A stretch of DNA of 37,810 nucleotides, taken from NCBI GenBank assembly GCA_964642795.1, contig CAZXRQ010000010.1:1-37810 (forward strand). Reading direction: 5' to 3'. Under the pieces are notes generated by a model. The model was not told where the DNA came from. It saw only the letters and a program-made list of their open reading frames with translations, and made no database searches. The stretch comes from JAVVVD01 sp964642795 (GTDB lineage Bacteria > Bacillota > Clostridia > Christensenellales > CAG-138). Positions 25,185-31,604 of this stretch are shown here, in pieces. The stretch's first letter is position 1; every line of letters starts with the position of its first letter. A program made the translations under genes and the position numbers.

Positions 25185-25205
25185 CGGCGGCCATAAGGCC
25201 GCCGT
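25185..25205. terminator. Terminator hairpin, left copy flanking structured repeat A
   Basis: CGGCGGCC-ATAA-GGCCGCCG, preceded by AAAA. The identical 21 bases occur again at 25417-25437. On the minus strand the AAAA gives a T-tail. Confidence 0.75.
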
Positions 25206-25416
25206 CAGGCTGTCGAAAAAGTCAAAATTGACTTTTTCGAGCTTGCAGGCTTGCCTCTCGCCAACAGGCTGCGCCTGTTGGCTCCCGGGCGGCAAAGCCT
25301 GAGAAGAACAGGGAAAATCTGCGATTTTCCTTCCGGTCTGACGCGCGGGTCGCCAGACCGGATTTAACATTAAGGGCTGCGGCCCTTAATAATCCCGGGG
25401 TTTATCGACAGTCTCC
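25206..25416. repeat. Structured MITE-like repeat, copy A
   Basis: About 211 bp beginning AGGCTGTCGAAAAA and ending TTTATCGACAGTCT, which are imperfect inverted termini. It contains five stable hairpins: TCGAAAAAGTCA arms at 25213-25240; CCAACAGGC-TGC-GCCTGTTGG inside an outer GGCAAAGCCTG stem; GGAAAATC-TGC-GATTTTCC; CCGGTCTG/CAGACCGG; ATTAAGGGC/GCCCTTAAT. No convincing coding frame. It is about 94% identical to 32891-33100 (about a dozen differences). It lies between convergent genes and is flanked by identical terminator hairpins. Confidence 0.85.
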
Positions 25417-25440
25417 CGGCGGCCATAAGGCCGCCGTTTT
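25417..25440. terminator. Terminator hairpin, right copy flanking structured repeat A
   Basis: Second copy of the CGGCGGCC-ATAA-GGCCGCCG hairpin, followed by TTTT; it terminates plus-strand transcripts just before the convergent F420 ligase-like gene. Confidence 0.75.
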
Positions 25441-25457
25441 GAATGCTCGTTTTTGCG

Positions 25458-26642
25458 TTATTTCTCAGAGAAGTTGGAGAAGTAGTTCTGCACCAGCACT
25501 ATGGGCGTGCCCTTGTCGCCGCTGCCGCTGGTAAGATCGCACAGCGAGCCTATAAGGTCGGTAAGGCGGCGAGGGGTGGTGCCCTGGCTTGCCATCTGGC
25601 CCTTTAGGTCGGCGTCCTTTTTGCGTATGCGCTCACTTATCGCATGCTCAAGCTCTTCGCCGGAAAGCCCCGCAAAGTCATTGTCCGCAAGGTATTTCAG
25701 CTTAAGCTCGTTGGGCAGGCCGGACAGCCTTTCGGTATAGCCGGGGGATACCACGGGATCGGCCAGCTCCCATATTTTGCCAACAGGGTCCTTGAACGCG
25801 CCGTCGCCGTATACCATGGCCTCGATCTTTTTGCCGGTTTTTTCGCGCAGACCCTTGGCGATCGCTTCGGCTGCCTGCTGCGCGTTTTTGGGGAACAGCT
25901 TTACGGTGGTTTCGGTGGCCTTGTTGCTGCCGAGCAGACCGTATTCGGGGTTGAAGCCGCTGCCGTTTACGGGGGCGTTGAGTATATCCGCCATGGTGCA
26001 TACGCTGTGCGCGCCGGCGTCCATCAGCCTGCGCTTTGAGCGTTCGCGGGTGTGTATGTCGCAGCAGAGCACGTCTGAGGTGTATTTGAGTATGGCGCGC
26101 GGGTCGTTTGCCAGTATAAGCTGCGCTGAAGCGCCCTCCTCCTCGATGAGCTGCAGATAGTATTCTATGTAGTCCATACCGGTAAACGGATGCAGCGGGC
26201 GGCCAAACTTCTCACGGAACTGTGGCACCGTGAGCACGTCCCTCCAGGGATCTACGCCGCTTGCGTCCAGCGCGTCCAGATCCACCAGATGGTTGCCCAC
26301 CTCGTCGGAAGGATAGCTGAGCTGCACGGTTACCTTCCTTGCGCCGCGCGCTATGCCGCGCAGGCATATCGCAAAGCGGTTGCGCGAAAGTATGGGAAAT
26401 ACTACGCCCACATGCCCATCGGGAAACTTGGCCTTTACGTCTGCTGCTATCGCGTCAACGCCTGCGTAGTTGCCGTCCGCGCGCGCCACGACGGATTCCG
26501 TAACGCAGACCACGTCGCCGTCGCCAAGCTTGAAGCCGTCGCGTTCGCTTGCGGCGAGAACGCTGGAGATAACTATTTCCGCAATGTCGTCGCCCGTGCG
26601 CACTATGGGGGCGAGTATGCCCCGGGATATCGTTCCGCTCAT
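25458..26642 (-). CDS. Coenzyme F420-0:L-glutamate ligase-like protein
   Basis: 394 residues. The N-terminal ~130 residues resemble the F420 ligase (CofE) family: DGDVVCVTESVVARADGNY and KFPDGHVGVVFPILSRNRFA. A long region follows (ANDPRAILKYTSDVLCCDIHTRERSKRR, GLLGSNKATETTVKLFP, MVYGDGAFKDPVGKIWELADPVV). Many Clostridia carry such proteins without any F420 pathway; no other F420 gene is in this window, so the true substrate is open. Start 26642 follows AGGAGGT. An inverted repeat overlaps its -10 box (26664-26689). Confidence 0.8.
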   Translation of the reverse strand: MSGTISRGILAPIVRTGDDIAEIVISSVLAASERDGFKLGDGDVVCVTESVVARADGNYAGVDAIAADVKAKFPDGHVGVVFPILSRNRFAICLRGIARGARKVTVQLSYPSDEVGNHLVDLDALDASGVDPWRDVLTVPQFREKFGRPLHPFTGMDYIEYYLQLIEEEGASAQLILANDPRAILKYTSDVLCCDIHTRERSKRRLMDAGAHSVCTMADILNAPVNGSGFNPEYGLLGSNKATETTVKLFPKNAQQAAEAIAKGLREKTGKKIEAMVYGDGAFKDPVGKIWELADPVVSPGYTERLSGLPNELKLKYLADNDFAGLSGEELEHAISERIRKKDADLKGQMASQGTTPRRLTDLIGSLCDLTSGSGDKGTPIVLVQNYFSNFSEK

Positions 26643-26663
26643 ATGTTAATACCTCCTGTAAAA

Positions 26664-26689
26664 ATAATGCACAATTACGCTGCATTATA
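26664..26689 (-). promoter_or_regulatory. Operator-like inverted repeat over the -10 of the F420 ligase-like gene
   Basis: ATAATGCA - nine bases - TGCATTAT, a perfect 8-bp inverted repeat (26664-26688). Its upstream arm overlaps a minus-strand TATAAT box (26684-26689), as expected for a repressor site. Confidence 0.5.
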
Positions 26690-26755
26690 TCATGCCGCAC
26701 GCCGTAAAGGATATACGCATTGGTTTTAGCGGTATTGCGGCTGCTTTTAGCCCGG

Positions 26756-27745
26756 TCAGAAGGCATCTGTCAACACAAAGCATTCCAGCTCCTCCATAAA
26801 GCAGCTCCAGTCGTCCTGCAGCGGGGAATAGGTGCTTACGGCGATATCCCGTGTGACCGGGTCAAAAGTGAGCATGCGAAGCCAGCCTCCGCCTCCCTCC
26901 AGCCTGTTTTGGTAGTTTGACATAAGCTGGTTTACCGTGCGCTCAGGCACGCCGTCGCCGTCGTCGTCAAAGCCGTCCGCGCGCCGGCCTGCGCCGCGCA
27001 GATGCCCGCACAGCACCAGCCTGAGCGAGGGCGTGCCTGCAATTACGGGTTGTGTATCCAAACCGGCGCCGGTAAGCGAGCCGTTATCGTGCATATAGCT
27101 GTGCTGTATCAGTATGCCTACGCGCTCGGGATACAGGGCGTAGGTATCGTACAGCCATTGCATTGCTTCGGGATCATCCGTGCGCCCGTAGCCGATGCCG
27201 GCAATAACAAAATCCGTGCCGCCAGCCGAGACCAGCACATATCCCGCCTCGCCGCCTCTATACAGCGCGTTGTCGTCCATAAGGCCGGCGATCATCTCCT
27301 TGTACGGGCCGTAGACCTCAGCGCTGCCTATATCGTGATTGCCGTTTATTACAAGCAGCGGTATATCCGCGTTGACTATGCGGCAAAGCAGATACCGCGC
27401 ATGCTCCAGCTGGTAATTCCGTGTGCGGCTGCCCACAACGTCGCCGGTGTGCAGCACGCAGACTGTGTTGAACTCATCGCGGCTGAGCAGTATCCAGTCT
27501 ATCATTGCGTCGAAGGCGTTTGCGTGTCCACCGTGAAGGTTTTGCGTATCGTTTATCCATATCATGGAAAAGGGGGTGGACTCAGGCGTGGCTGAGGGCG
27601 ATGGCGAGGGTGAAACGTTAGGCACGGACGCAGCGGCGGGAGGGGCGGCTTGCATAGGTGCTGCGGCGCAACCCCAAAACACCCCCGCGAAAACTGCGAG
27701 GGTGAGGGTAAGGGCCAAATTACGTAGGGTATATGCTGTTTTCAT
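26756..27745 (-). CDS. Lipoprotein metallophosphoesterase
   Basis: 329 residues. Signal peptide with lipobox VFWGC (Cys26), then a Pro/Ser/Ala linker and a calcineurin-like phosphoesterase domain. Metal motifs seen: WINDTQN (in place of DxH), LHTGDVVG, INGNHDIG, LIQHSYM and CGHLRG. The first metal motif is atypical, with D-T-Q instead of D-x-H, which is found in some extracellular members. It probably hydrolyses a phosphomonoester or diester at the outer membrane face of the cell. Sixteen bases after the zinc-ribbon gene, likely cotranscribed. Confidence 0.85.
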   Translation of the reverse strand: MKTAYTLRNLALTLTLAVFAGVFWGCAAAPMQAAPPAAASVPNVSPSPSPSATPESTPFSMIWINDTQNLHGGHANAFDAMIDWILLSRDEFNTVCVLHTGDVVGSRTRNYQLEHARYLLCRIVNADIPLLVINGNHDIGSAEVYGPYKEMIAGLMDDNALYRGGEAGYVLVSAGGTDFVIAGIGYGRTDDPEAMQWLYDTYALYPERVGILIQHSYMHDNGSLTGAGLDTQPVIAGTPSLRLVLCGHLRGAGRRADGFDDDGDGVPERTVNQLMSNYQNRLEGGGGWLRMLTFDPVTRDIAVSTYSPLQDDWSCFMEELECFVLTDAF

Positions 27746-27761
27746 ACGCAGGCGGATATCC

Positions 27762-28313
27762 TTAGAAAAGCTCTATAATGTAGCCGAACGTCTGCACCGC
27801 AAACCACCCCATAAAGGTGATGAAGTCCACTATCAGCAGCACGGTATTGACGACGGCGGGCGCATAGCGGTTATCGAATTTGGCCGCGCGCACATAAAGA
27901 TATACTATGGGCAGCACCGCGCCCAGCCAGCCCCAGCTCGCTATGTCCTTGCGGTCGAACTGATGGTTATCCACGATGCACAGCACCACGTTGAGCAGTA
28001 TCAGCATGGCCACGACCAGCATGCTAAGCAGCGCGCTGTGCCGTACCAGTATGATTGTGCACAGCGTTGCCGCAAACGGCAGCACCGCCATAAGCCATAC
28101 ATAGGTGTTGTTGCAGGGGCGGGTACATGCGCCGCGGTTTCGCATACTGCCGGGCGTGTACTTGGGTTGAGCGCCCGCGGGCGGGGTTTGCGGGCCTGCC
28201 GGGCCGTCGGCGGGCGGCGTCGAGACCGGCTGGCCGGGTACGATGGCTTCGCCGCACTCTACGCAAAACATGGCTTCATCCTTGTTCCAGCGTCCGCATT
28301 TTTTGCAAAACAT
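27762..28313 (-). CDS. Zinc-ribbon membrane protein
   Basis: 183 residues. Zinc ribbon at the N-terminus (Cys3, Cys6, Cys17, Cys20), a Pro-rich linker (about 25-60), then four or so membrane segments (VWLMAVLPFAATLCTIILV, LSMLVVAMLILLNVVLCIV, WLGAVLPIVYLYV, NTVLLIVDFITFMGWFAV). No enzymatic motif. Such proteins are common in Clostridia and uncharacterised. A ribosome site GGAG precedes 28313. It shares its upstream region with the divergent 4Fe-4S gene, where an inverted repeat lies at 28360-28384. Confidence 0.8.
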   Translation of the reverse strand: MFCKKCGRWNKDEAMFCVECGEAIVPGQPVSTPPADGPAGPQTPPAGAQPKYTPGSMRNRGACTRPCNNTYVWLMAVLPFAATLCTIILVRHSALLSMLVVAMLILLNVVLCIVDNHQFDRKDIASWGWLGAVLPIVYLYVRAAKFDNRYAPAVVNTVLLIVDFITFMGWFAVQTFGYIIELF

Positions 28314-28359
28314 GGCAATATCTCCAAATCCTTGATGAATTATCCTTTGATGGTATTAT

Positions 28360-28384
28360 ATTGCAAAATACGCGCCGTTGCAAT
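28360..28384. promoter_or_regulatory. Inverted repeat in a divergent promoter region
   Basis: ATTGCAA - eleven bases - TTGCAAT, perfect 7-bp arms, midway between the zinc-ribbon and 4Fe-4S genes. A regulator could bind here and control both. Confidence 0.45.
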
Positions 28385-28412
28385 GCCCGTGCGGTAATGC
28401 TAACATGGGCGT

Positions 28413-29303
28413 ATGGATATGTGTTTGGTACAGGCGCTGGCTATAGGCGCGGGCTTTGATATGGCGTTTGCGCTGCCTCCGCGGCCGCTTTTTGCGTGGC
28501 GGGCGGAGGCGGAGCGCACCGGCTTTGGTACGCATATGCTGCGCGCGGTGGAGGAGGATTATGCCGGCGCGCACAGCGTGCTGCTGCTGGTGTGGCCTTA
28601 TGCGCCGTATGCGGGGAGCTCGCGCATAAGCGCATACTATATTAACAGCAACGCGGCGTTTTTTGCGGCCAAGCGTTTGGCGGCGGAGCTGTGCGGCCTG
28701 GGCGTGAGCGCGCGCCGTGTGGAGCTGCCAGCCCGCGCCGTCGCCGAGGCAAACGGCATAGGTGCAGCGGGCAGAAACGGCCTGCTCCGGCTGGGAAGCT
28801 TCGGCTCCCGCATAGTGCTGGAAACGCTCATATGCGATTTGCCGCCCGCCGAGTTTGACGCGCCGCATACGCCGGCGTGCGGAGACTGTACAGCCTGCGC
28901 ATCCGCCTGTCCCACCCATGCAATAGGCAAAACGCTGGATGCTTCGTGCTGCCTGAAATGCGACCTGCTGAGCGCGGAGCATACCGAAGCGGCGATGGAG
29001 CTGCAGCGCTGGTATATAGGCTGTGAGGCCTGCATGTTCGCCTGCCCGCACAGCCCGGCGCCGGTGGAGCCGCCGGAGGAGGTGACCGCGGCTTTTGATA
29101 TGCGCAGGCTGATAGAGGGCGACGCAGCCGCCGCGCGTGCTCTTGCAGGCCGAAACATCACGGGAAACGGCCGGCTCACTGCCGAGGCGATAGCGTTTGC
29201 CGCACAGGACGGGCTGTACGAATCAGAGATACGCCGCGCGCAAGGCAGCGCTTTTTCCGCCGTGCGCCGTGCGGCGGAATGGGCGCTTGCACGCCGCCTT
29301 TAG
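28413..29303 (+). CDS. Double 4Fe-4S cluster protein related to epoxyqueuosine reductase
   Basis: 296 residues. An N-terminal region with QueG-like patterns (VEEDYAGAHSVLLLVWPYAPYA, SYYINSN-like segment) is followed by two ferredoxin-type motifs: CGDCTACASACP and the later CEACMFACPHS, with CCLKC between. QueG reduces epoxyqueuosine in tRNA with cobalamin and two 4Fe-4S clusters. This protein is shorter than QueG (about 380 residues), the C-terminal HEAT repeats are missing and the N-terminal catalytic domain seems reduced, so I would not call it QueG. No clear Shine-Dalgarno site precedes ATG 28413. Confidence 0.72.
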   Translation: MDMCLVQALAIGAGFDMAFALPPRPLFAWRAEAERTGFGTHMLRAVEEDYAGAHSVLLLVWPYAPYAGSSRISAYYINSNAAFFAAKRLAAELCGLGVSARRVELPARAVAEANGIGAAGRNGLLRLGSFGSRIVLETLICDLPPAEFDAPHTPACGDCTACASACPTHAIGKTLDASCCLKCDLLSAEHTEAAMELQRWYIGCEACMFACPHSPAPVEPPEEVTAAFDMRRLIEGDAAAARALAGRNITGNGRLTAEAIAFAAQDGLYESEIRRAQGSAFSAVRRAAEWALARRL

Positions 29304-29304
29304 A

Positions 29305-29334
29305 AAAACTTAGCAGATGTTTAATATAAGTTTT
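29305..29334 (+). terminator. Weak terminator-like hairpin after the 4Fe-4S gene
   Basis: AAAACTTA (29305-29312) pairs with TAAGTTTT (29327-29334), directly after the stop codon. AT-rich, so weak. Confidence 0.35.
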
Positions 29335-29404
29335 GTGGAAACGTAAAGGTTTTGTAACCATTGATTCTGCGGTTTGGGTTATACTAAACCTGCAAGTGAG
29401 AAAC

Positions 29405-29452
29405 ATGGCGATGGCGCTGAAACCCCCTTTCAGTACCCAACAACGTGTTTGA
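29405..29452 (+). CDS. Candidate 15-residue leader peptide
   Basis: MAMALKPPFSTQQRV, whose TGA stop overlaps the first bases of the strong terminator stem at 29451. A weak GTGAG lies just upstream. Upstream bases form GGTTT/AAACC and CTGAAA/TTTCAG hairpins. It may be translated and tied to termination, or be chance. Confidence 0.3.
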   Translation: MAMALKPPFSTQQRV

Positions 29453-29476
29453 CGGCCCCCTCGGGGCCGTCTTTTT
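29451..29476 (+). terminator. Strong intrinsic terminator upstream of the purine operon
   Basis: GACGGCCCC (29451-29459) pairs with GGGGCCGTC (29463-29471), loop CTC, followed by TTTTT. The promoter of the riboswitch RNA starts two bases later. Confidence 0.9.
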
Positions 29477-29477
29477 G

Positions 29478-29506
29478 TTGTAAAACAGGGTGCAGTATGC
29501 TATACT
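29478..29506 (+). promoter_or_regulatory. Promoter of the riboswitch-purine catabolism operon
   Basis: TTGTAA (29478-29483), 17-base spacer, TATACT (29501-29506). The predicted start near 29513 is six bases before the riboswitch P1 helix. Confidence 0.7.
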
Positions 29507-29518
29507 ATGCCCATAACA

Positions 29519-29583
29519 GCTCATATAATCACGCGAAACGGCGCGTGAGTTTCTACGGGCCGCCCCGCGGCCCTGCTATGGGC
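29519..29583 (+). ncRNA. Purine (guanine-class) riboswitch aptamer, variant
   Basis: P1 GCTCATA/TATGGGC (29519-29525, 29577-29583); J1/2 TAAT; P2 CACGCG/CGCGTG; J2/3 AGTTTCTAC, identical to the known guanine riboswitch core; P3 GGGCCG/CGGCCC; J3/1 TGC with the ligand-pairing C (position 74 in xpt numbering) kept. Unlike the canonical RNA, loop L2 is six bases (AAACGG) and L3 five (CCCCG) instead of seven each, and position 73 is G rather than A. CGG in L2 can pair with CCG in L3. C74 predicts guanine or a related purine such as xanthine, and the genes downstream degrade purines. Confidence 0.82.
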
Positions 29584-29617
29584 GTCGAAACGGGATCGCT
29601 CGCATCGGCGCTTTTTT
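29582..29617 (+). terminator. Riboswitch expression-platform terminator (candidate)
   Basis: GCGTC (29582-29586) can pair with GGCGC (29607-29611), with inner GAT/ATC, then six T residues (29612-29617), eight bases before the hydantoinase ribosome site. Its 5' arm shares two bases with the riboswitch P1 3' strand. Confidence 0.5.
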
Positions 29618-29637
29618 GACGTTTGGAGGTTTGAAAA

Positions 29638-30996
29638 ATGCAAAACGGCATACTTATCAAAAACGGTATTGTGGTAAACGCGGATGATACGGTAAAGGCG
29701 GACGTACTGATATCGGGCGGCCGCATAACCGAGGTGGGCCAAAGTATAGCCGCACCCGGCGCGGAGGTGATAGACGCAATGGGCTGCTATGTGATGCCGG
29801 GCTTCATAGATACGCATACGCATTTCGACCTAAACACCGGCAGCGCGGTAACGGCGGATAATTTTATAACCGGCACCCGTGCGGCGGCCTTGGGCGGCAC
29901 CACTACCGTGCTGGATTTTGCCACGCAGGATAAGGGCGGCACGCTGAAAGCGGCGCTGGAAGCATGGCACAAAAAGGCGCAGGGCTCAAGCTGTAATTAC
30001 GGCTTCCACATGGCAATAGCGGACTGGAACGACGACGTGGCGGCCGAATTCCCGCTTATGAGCGCTGAGGGCGTTACCTCCTATAAGATGTACATGGTAT
30101 ATGACGCATTGCGCGTTGACGACGGCCAGCTATACGCTGCGCTGAAATACGCAAAGCGCTTTGGCGCGCTGATAGGCGTGCATTGCGAAAACTGGGATGT
30201 TTTGCAGCGCATGATAGGCGAACTCAAGGCGCAGGGCATAACCGGACCCGAGGGGCACCCGCTTTCCCGTCCGGCGGAGGTAGAGGCAGAGGCCGTAGCG
30301 CGATATATGCGCATAGCCCAGCTTGCGGACGCGCCGGCGTATGTGGTGCATCTTTCTACCGCCGAGGGGCTGGTAGAGGCGCGCAGGGCGCGGCAGCGCG
30401 GTCAGACGGTATACCTTGAGACCTGCCCGCAGTATCTGCTGCTTACATCGGAGCGTTACTCCGATCCCGACGGCGTTAAATTCGTAATGAGCCCCCCCTT
30501 ACGCGACGCGAGCGACAATGCCGTAATGTGGCTGGCGCTTGCGATGGAGGAGATAAACACCGTGGGCACGGATCATTGCTCGTTCACCATGGCGCAGAAG
30601 CTCAAATATAAGGATGATTTCGCCCAAATACCCAACGGCGGCGCAGGCGTGCAGCACCGCGGGCAGCTGATATACACCTACGGCGTAAAGCAGGGACGCA
30701 TAACCGTCCAACAGATGGCCGCCTGCCTTTCGGCCAACCCGGCGCGCATATTCGGCATGAAGGACCGCGGGGCGATAGCGCCGGGCTATGCGGCGGACGT
30801 GGTGGTATGGCAGGACGCAGACGGCATAATAACCGACGCGAATTCCGCGCACAACTGCGACAATTCGCCCTTTGCCGGCTTTGAAACGGCGGGCTGCGCG
30901 CGGGACGTCATTTTGAACGGCAGGCATATCGTGCAGTCCGGCCAACTGGCTGAAACCGGCACGGGCCGCTATATTGCGAGGAGAAGATGCTTTTGA
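29638..30996 (+). CDS. hydA: Dihydropyrimidinase / D-hydantoinase family amidohydrolase
   Basis: 452 residues. Binuclear zinc site complete: His60 and His62 in DTHTHFD, bridging Lys150 in TSYKMYM, His182 in VHCEN, His238 in VHLST and Asp312 in GTDHCSF. It opens a cyclic amide ring such as dihydropyrimidine or hydantoin; within a purine operon the substrate may be a ring-opening intermediate of purine breakdown. Start ATG 29638 follows TGGAGG. First gene after the riboswitch. It overlaps the MocA-like gene by ten bases. Confidence 0.93.
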   Translation: MQNGILIKNGIVVNADDTVKADVLISGGRITEVGQSIAAPGAEVIDAMGCYVMPGFIDTHTHFDLNTGSAVTADNFITGTRAAALGGTTTVLDFATQDKGGTLKAALEAWHKKAQGSSCNYGFHMAIADWNDDVAAEFPLMSAEGVTSYKMYMVYDALRVDDGQLYAALKYAKRFGALIGVHCENWDVLQRMIGELKAQGITGPEGHPLSRPAEVEAEAVARYMRIAQLADAPAYVVHLSTAEGLVEARRARQRGQTVYLETCPQYLLLTSERYSDPDGVKFVMSPPLRDASDNAVMWLALAMEEINTVGTDHCSFTMAQKLKYKDDFAQIPNGGAGVQHRGQLIYTYGVKQGRITVQQMAACLSANPARIFGMKDRGAIAPGYAADVVVWQDADGIITDANSAHNCDNSPFAGFETAGCARDVILNGRHIVQSGQLAETGTGRYIARRRCF

Positions 30997-31586
30997 AGCA
31001 CGCACAGGATGTAAAAATTGGCTGCATACTGATGGCTGCGGGCAATGCTACGCGCTTTGGCGCAAACAAGCTGTGCGCGGTGTACGCAGGCAGGCCGCTG
31101 TATGAGGCGGCGCTGAGCGCGATACCCGCGCCCATGCTGTATCGCGTGGCTGTGGTAACACAGTATCAACCTATATATGATGCGGCGGAGACGATGGGTT
31201 TTACCGCGCTTATGAATCCCGCGCCGGAGCGGGGCATAAGCTCGACTATACGCATAGGGCTTGGGGCCATGGACGGCGCGGACGCCGTTATGTTTATGGT
31301 GACGGATCAACCCCGGCTGAAGCGAAGCAGTATAGAGGGCGAGTTGGAATACTATTTAGCGCACCGCGACAGCATAATCGCAATGGCGTGCGGCGAAAAG
31401 CGAGGGAACCCCACGGTATTTCCGGGGAAATATTTTGCTGAGCTTTCTGCGCTTACCGGCGACGCGGGAGGCAGCTTCGTTATGCGCGCGCATCCTGACG
31501 CCGTGCTGACGTATCAGACTGCGGCCGAGGAGCTGTTTGATGTGGACAATAAGGATGATCTTCTTCGGCTGGATTTGGGAAAATAG
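30987..31586 (+). CDS. MocA-like molybdenum cofactor nucleotidyltransferase
   Basis: 199 residues of the MobA-like NTP transferase fold. The nucleotide loop reads MAAGNATRFGANK (LAAGxSxRxGxxK in MobA/MocA), followed by MVTDQPRL, the metal-binding D-Q-P typical of MocA, and GNPTVFP. MocA adds CMP to molybdopterin for xanthine dehydrogenase-type enzymes. Location between a hydantoinase and guanine deaminase fits maturation of a purine hydroxylase encoded elsewhere. GAGGAGA precedes ATG 30987, inside the end of hydA. Confidence 0.85.
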   Translation: MLLKHAQDVKIGCILMAAGNATRFGANKLCAVYAGRPLYEAALSAIPAPMLYRVAVVTQYQPIYDAAETMGFTALMNPAPERGISSTIRIGLGAMDGADAVMFMVTDQPRLKRSSIEGELEYYLAHRDSIIAMACGEKRGNPTVFPGKYFAELSALTGDAGGSFVMRAHPDAVLTYQTAAEELFDVDNKDDLLRLDLGK

Positions 31587-31604
31587 CGGCTTATCGGAGG
31601 GTTT

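Noticed and set aside
25179..25370. Minus-strand open frame across repeat A (and its match at 32654-32950) encoding a similar RKIADFPCSSQALPPG segment
   Set aside because: The similarity follows from the repeat DNA itself; the frame runs through the hairpins, has no ribosome site and differs in length and ends between the copies.
28413..29303. Assignment as queG
   Set aside because: C-terminal HEAT repeats are absent and the protein is too short, so only a family-level call is supported.
29371..29442. tRNA-like fold near 29371
   Set aside because: No T-arm GTTC sequence, no anticodon arm of correct size and no matching acceptor stem.
29405..29480. Possible fluoride riboswitch, suggested by GGCGATGG
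   Set aside because: The downstream conserved part (GCTGATG...CTAC type) and the pseudoknot partners are missing.
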